Source: an uncultured Lachnospiraceae bacterium (lineage in GTDB: Bacteria; Bacillota; Clostridia; Lachnospirales; Lachnospiraceae). Taken from it: DNA of 6,952 nucleotides. The stretch lies in the NCBI GenBank assembly GCA_947178115.1, contig CAMWXF010000092.1, forward strand, positions 1-6,952. Reading direction: 5' to 3'. Within the stretch, counting starts at the first letter, position 1, and each line of letters opens with the position of its first letter. The position numbers and the translations under genes were made by a program. Positions 5,559 through 6,952 of the stretch are shown here, in pieces. The notes beneath the pieces were generated by a model that had not been told where the DNA came from, ran no database searches, and saw only the letters and a program-made list of their open reading frames with translations.

Positions 5559-6952
5559 TTAGACATCCAATTCTGCATCCTGTGCATGCCGGTATATAAA
5601 TTCTTTGCGGGGCGGTACTTCAGTCCCCATTAAAAGTTCCGTTACCTCCGAAGCCATGCGGGCATCCTCGATCTCCACCAGCTTAAGCAGTCTTGTGTCA
5701 GGGTCGAGCGTCGTCTCCCAAAGCTGCTGCGCATCCATCTCTCCAAGACCTTTATACCGCTGTAAAGTAAAAGGACCCTTGTGCTTCTTGCGGTATCGCT
5801 CCAATGCCTTATCGTCATAGAGGTATTCCTCTTCTCCTTTAGACGGCATGGCCTTATACAGCGGCGGCATGGCAATATAAACATGTCCCTCATAGATCAG
5901 CTCAGGCATAAACCGATAGAACAATGTCAGAAGAAGCGTGGAAATATGGGCACCGTCTACATCCGCATCCGCCATAATAATAATCTTATCGTAGCGCAGC
6001 TTGCTGATATCAAAATCATTGCCGTATCCTTCAGAGAATCCACATCCAAACGCATTGATCATCGTCTTGATCTCGGCATTTGCCAAAATCTTGTCAATAC
6101 TTGCTTTCTCCACATTTAAAATCTTACCGCGGATCGGCAGAATCGCCTGAAACATACGGTTTCTCGCCATCTTGGCACTGCCTCCGGCGGAATCACCCTC
6201 TACGATAAAAATCTCACACTTGGCGGCCTCCTTTGATTCACAGTTCGCAAGCTTACCGTTGGAGTCGAAGGAAAACTTTTGCTTGCTGAGCAGATTAGTC
6301 TTTGCCTTTTCTTCCGTCTTACGAATCTTCGCCGCCTTCTCCGCACAGCCGATAATACTCTTTAATGTTTCCAGATTACGGTCGAAGAAACGGACGATCT
6401 CATCTCCGGTCACCTTGCTCACGATCTTCGCCGCATCCTGATTATCCAGCTTAGTCTTAGTCTGTCCCTCAAAACGCGGATCGGGATGTTTAATGGAGAC
6501 CACCGCAGTCATGCCGTTACGTACATCGGCCCCGGTGAAATTGACATCCTTTTCCTTTAGAATGTTCAATCCTCTTGCATATGTATTGATCACGTTGGTA
6601 AACATGGTCTTAAAGCCGGTCAGATGTGTCCCACCCTCGGCATTATATATGTTATTGCAAAAACCCAGAACATTTTCATGGAATTCATTTACATACTGGA
6701 GTGCGACCTCCACCGTGATCCCTTCGGACTCTCCCTTGTAGTAGATCACATCATGTATAGATTCCTTGGATTTGTTCATATCCTTGATAAAACCTACGAT
6801 TCCCTCGGGCTCATGATACTCCTGATGCTCTACTTCCTCTTTGCGTTTATCCTCATAAATAATGGTCAGTTCCGGATTGAGGTAGGCAGTCTCGTGGAGA
6901 CGGCTCTTGACTTCATCTTCCTTAAATCTCGTCCGGTCAAAGATCGTGTCAT
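5559..6952 (-). CDS. parE: Type IIA DNA topoisomerase subunit B (ParE/GyrB-like), 5' end beyond window
   Basis: The ATP-driven subunit that captures and passes the second DNA duplex. Only the C-terminal 463 residues lie in the window: the frame is open from base 6950 with no start needed inside. The GHKL ATP-binding domain is mostly outside. Counting from the first in-window codon, FDRTRFKEDEV and AYLNPELTI (1-31) belong to the transducer domain, as does EGGTHLTGFKT (105-115). QTKTKLDN (163-170) is the QTK loop that contacts ATP. The TOPRIM domain has EGDSAGGSAK (251-260) and the metal-binding DADVDG (328-333). The catalytic IRGKILNVEKA (273-283) and QRYKGLGEMD (397-406) follow the family pattern. 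The end EVPPRKEFIYRHA is usual for the family. TOPRIM details resemble GyrB more than the ParE of Bacillus, so the symbol depends on the partner, which lacks a GyrA-box. The stop is 20 bases before the A subunit, consistent with one operon. Confidence 0.92.
   Translation of the reverse strand, partial: DTIFDRTRFKEDEVKSRLHETAYLNPELTIIYEDKRKEEVEHQEYHEPEGIVGFIKDMNKSKESIHDVIYYKGESEGITVEVALQYVNEFHENVLGFCNNIYNAEGGTHLTGFKTMFTNVINTYARGLNILKEKDVNFTGADVRNGMTAVVSIKHPDPRFEGQTKTKLDNQDAAKIVSKVTGDEIVRFFDRNLETLKSIIGCAEKAAKIRKTEEKAKTNLLSKQKFSFDSNGKLANCESKEAAKCEIFIVEGDSAGGSAKMARNRMFQAILPIRGKILNVEKASIDKILANAEIKTMINAFGCGFSEGYGNDFDISKLRYDKIIIMADADVDGAHISTLLLTLFYRFMPELIYEGHVYIAMPPLYKAMPSKGEEEYLYDDKALERYRKKHKGPFTLQRYKGLGEMDAQQLWETTLDPDTRLLKLVEIEDARMASEVTELLMGTEVPPRKEFIYRHAQDAELDV

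Noticed and set aside
1..6952. Search for tRNA, rRNA, CRISPR arrays, insertion sequences, phage genes or a defence island
   Set aside because: No direct-repeat array, transposase, cloverleaf or rRNA-like segment was seen. The gene content is ordinary core metabolism and chromosome maintenance.

Overview
This is a housekeeping stretch, most likely from a Firmicute of the class Clostridia, family Lachnospiraceae or a close relative. The evidence is moderate GC content, Gram-positive-like ribosome binding sites, and the neighbourhood itself: a type IIA topoisomerase pair, then rsmD, coaD, a coaD-linked coiled-coil gene and a secreted cell-wall amidase. The family placement rests on recalled gene order and protein character, not on a search. 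All six genes lie on the minus strand, so transcription runs from high to low coordinates. No mobile element, CRISPR array, rRNA or tRNA gene was seen.

Reading in the direction of transcription, the window opens inside the B subunit of a topoisomerase (6952 down to 5559; N-terminal ATPase part outside the window). The complete A subunit follows after 20 bases (5538-3295). After another 18 bases comes rsmD (3276-2728), a 16S rRNA guanine methyltransferase. These three look like one operon. The B subunit resembles GyrB in its TOPRIM region. The A subunit has a short C-terminal domain with no recognisable GyrA-box, so the pair is better read as a topoisomerase IV-like enzyme than as the supercoiling gyrase.

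A 209-base AT-rich gap (2519-2727) separates rsmD from coaD. It holds a plausible sigma-A-type promoter and, downstream of it, three short hairpins that would lie in a roughly 130-base leader of the coaD transcript. coaD (2518-2030) encodes phosphopantetheine adenylyltransferase of coenzyme A synthesis. Only 8 bases later starts a 200-residue soluble coiled-coil protein of unknown function (2021-1419), whose ribosome binding site overlaps the coaD stop.

A second gap (1230-1418) contains a hairpin that may be a weak terminator and two overlapping inverted repeats. It leads into a secreted N-acetylmuramoyl-L-alanine amidase that runs off the left edge. That gene probably starts at a TTG preceded by a strong Shine-Dalgarno sequence rather than at the first ATG.

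The genes serve chromosome topology, ribosome maturation, cofactor synthesis and cell-wall turnover. I found no strong sign of an undescribed system. The points most worth a second look are the unknown coiled-coil protein, the structured coaD leader, the A subunit without a GyrA-box, and the amidase with divergent active-site surroundings.
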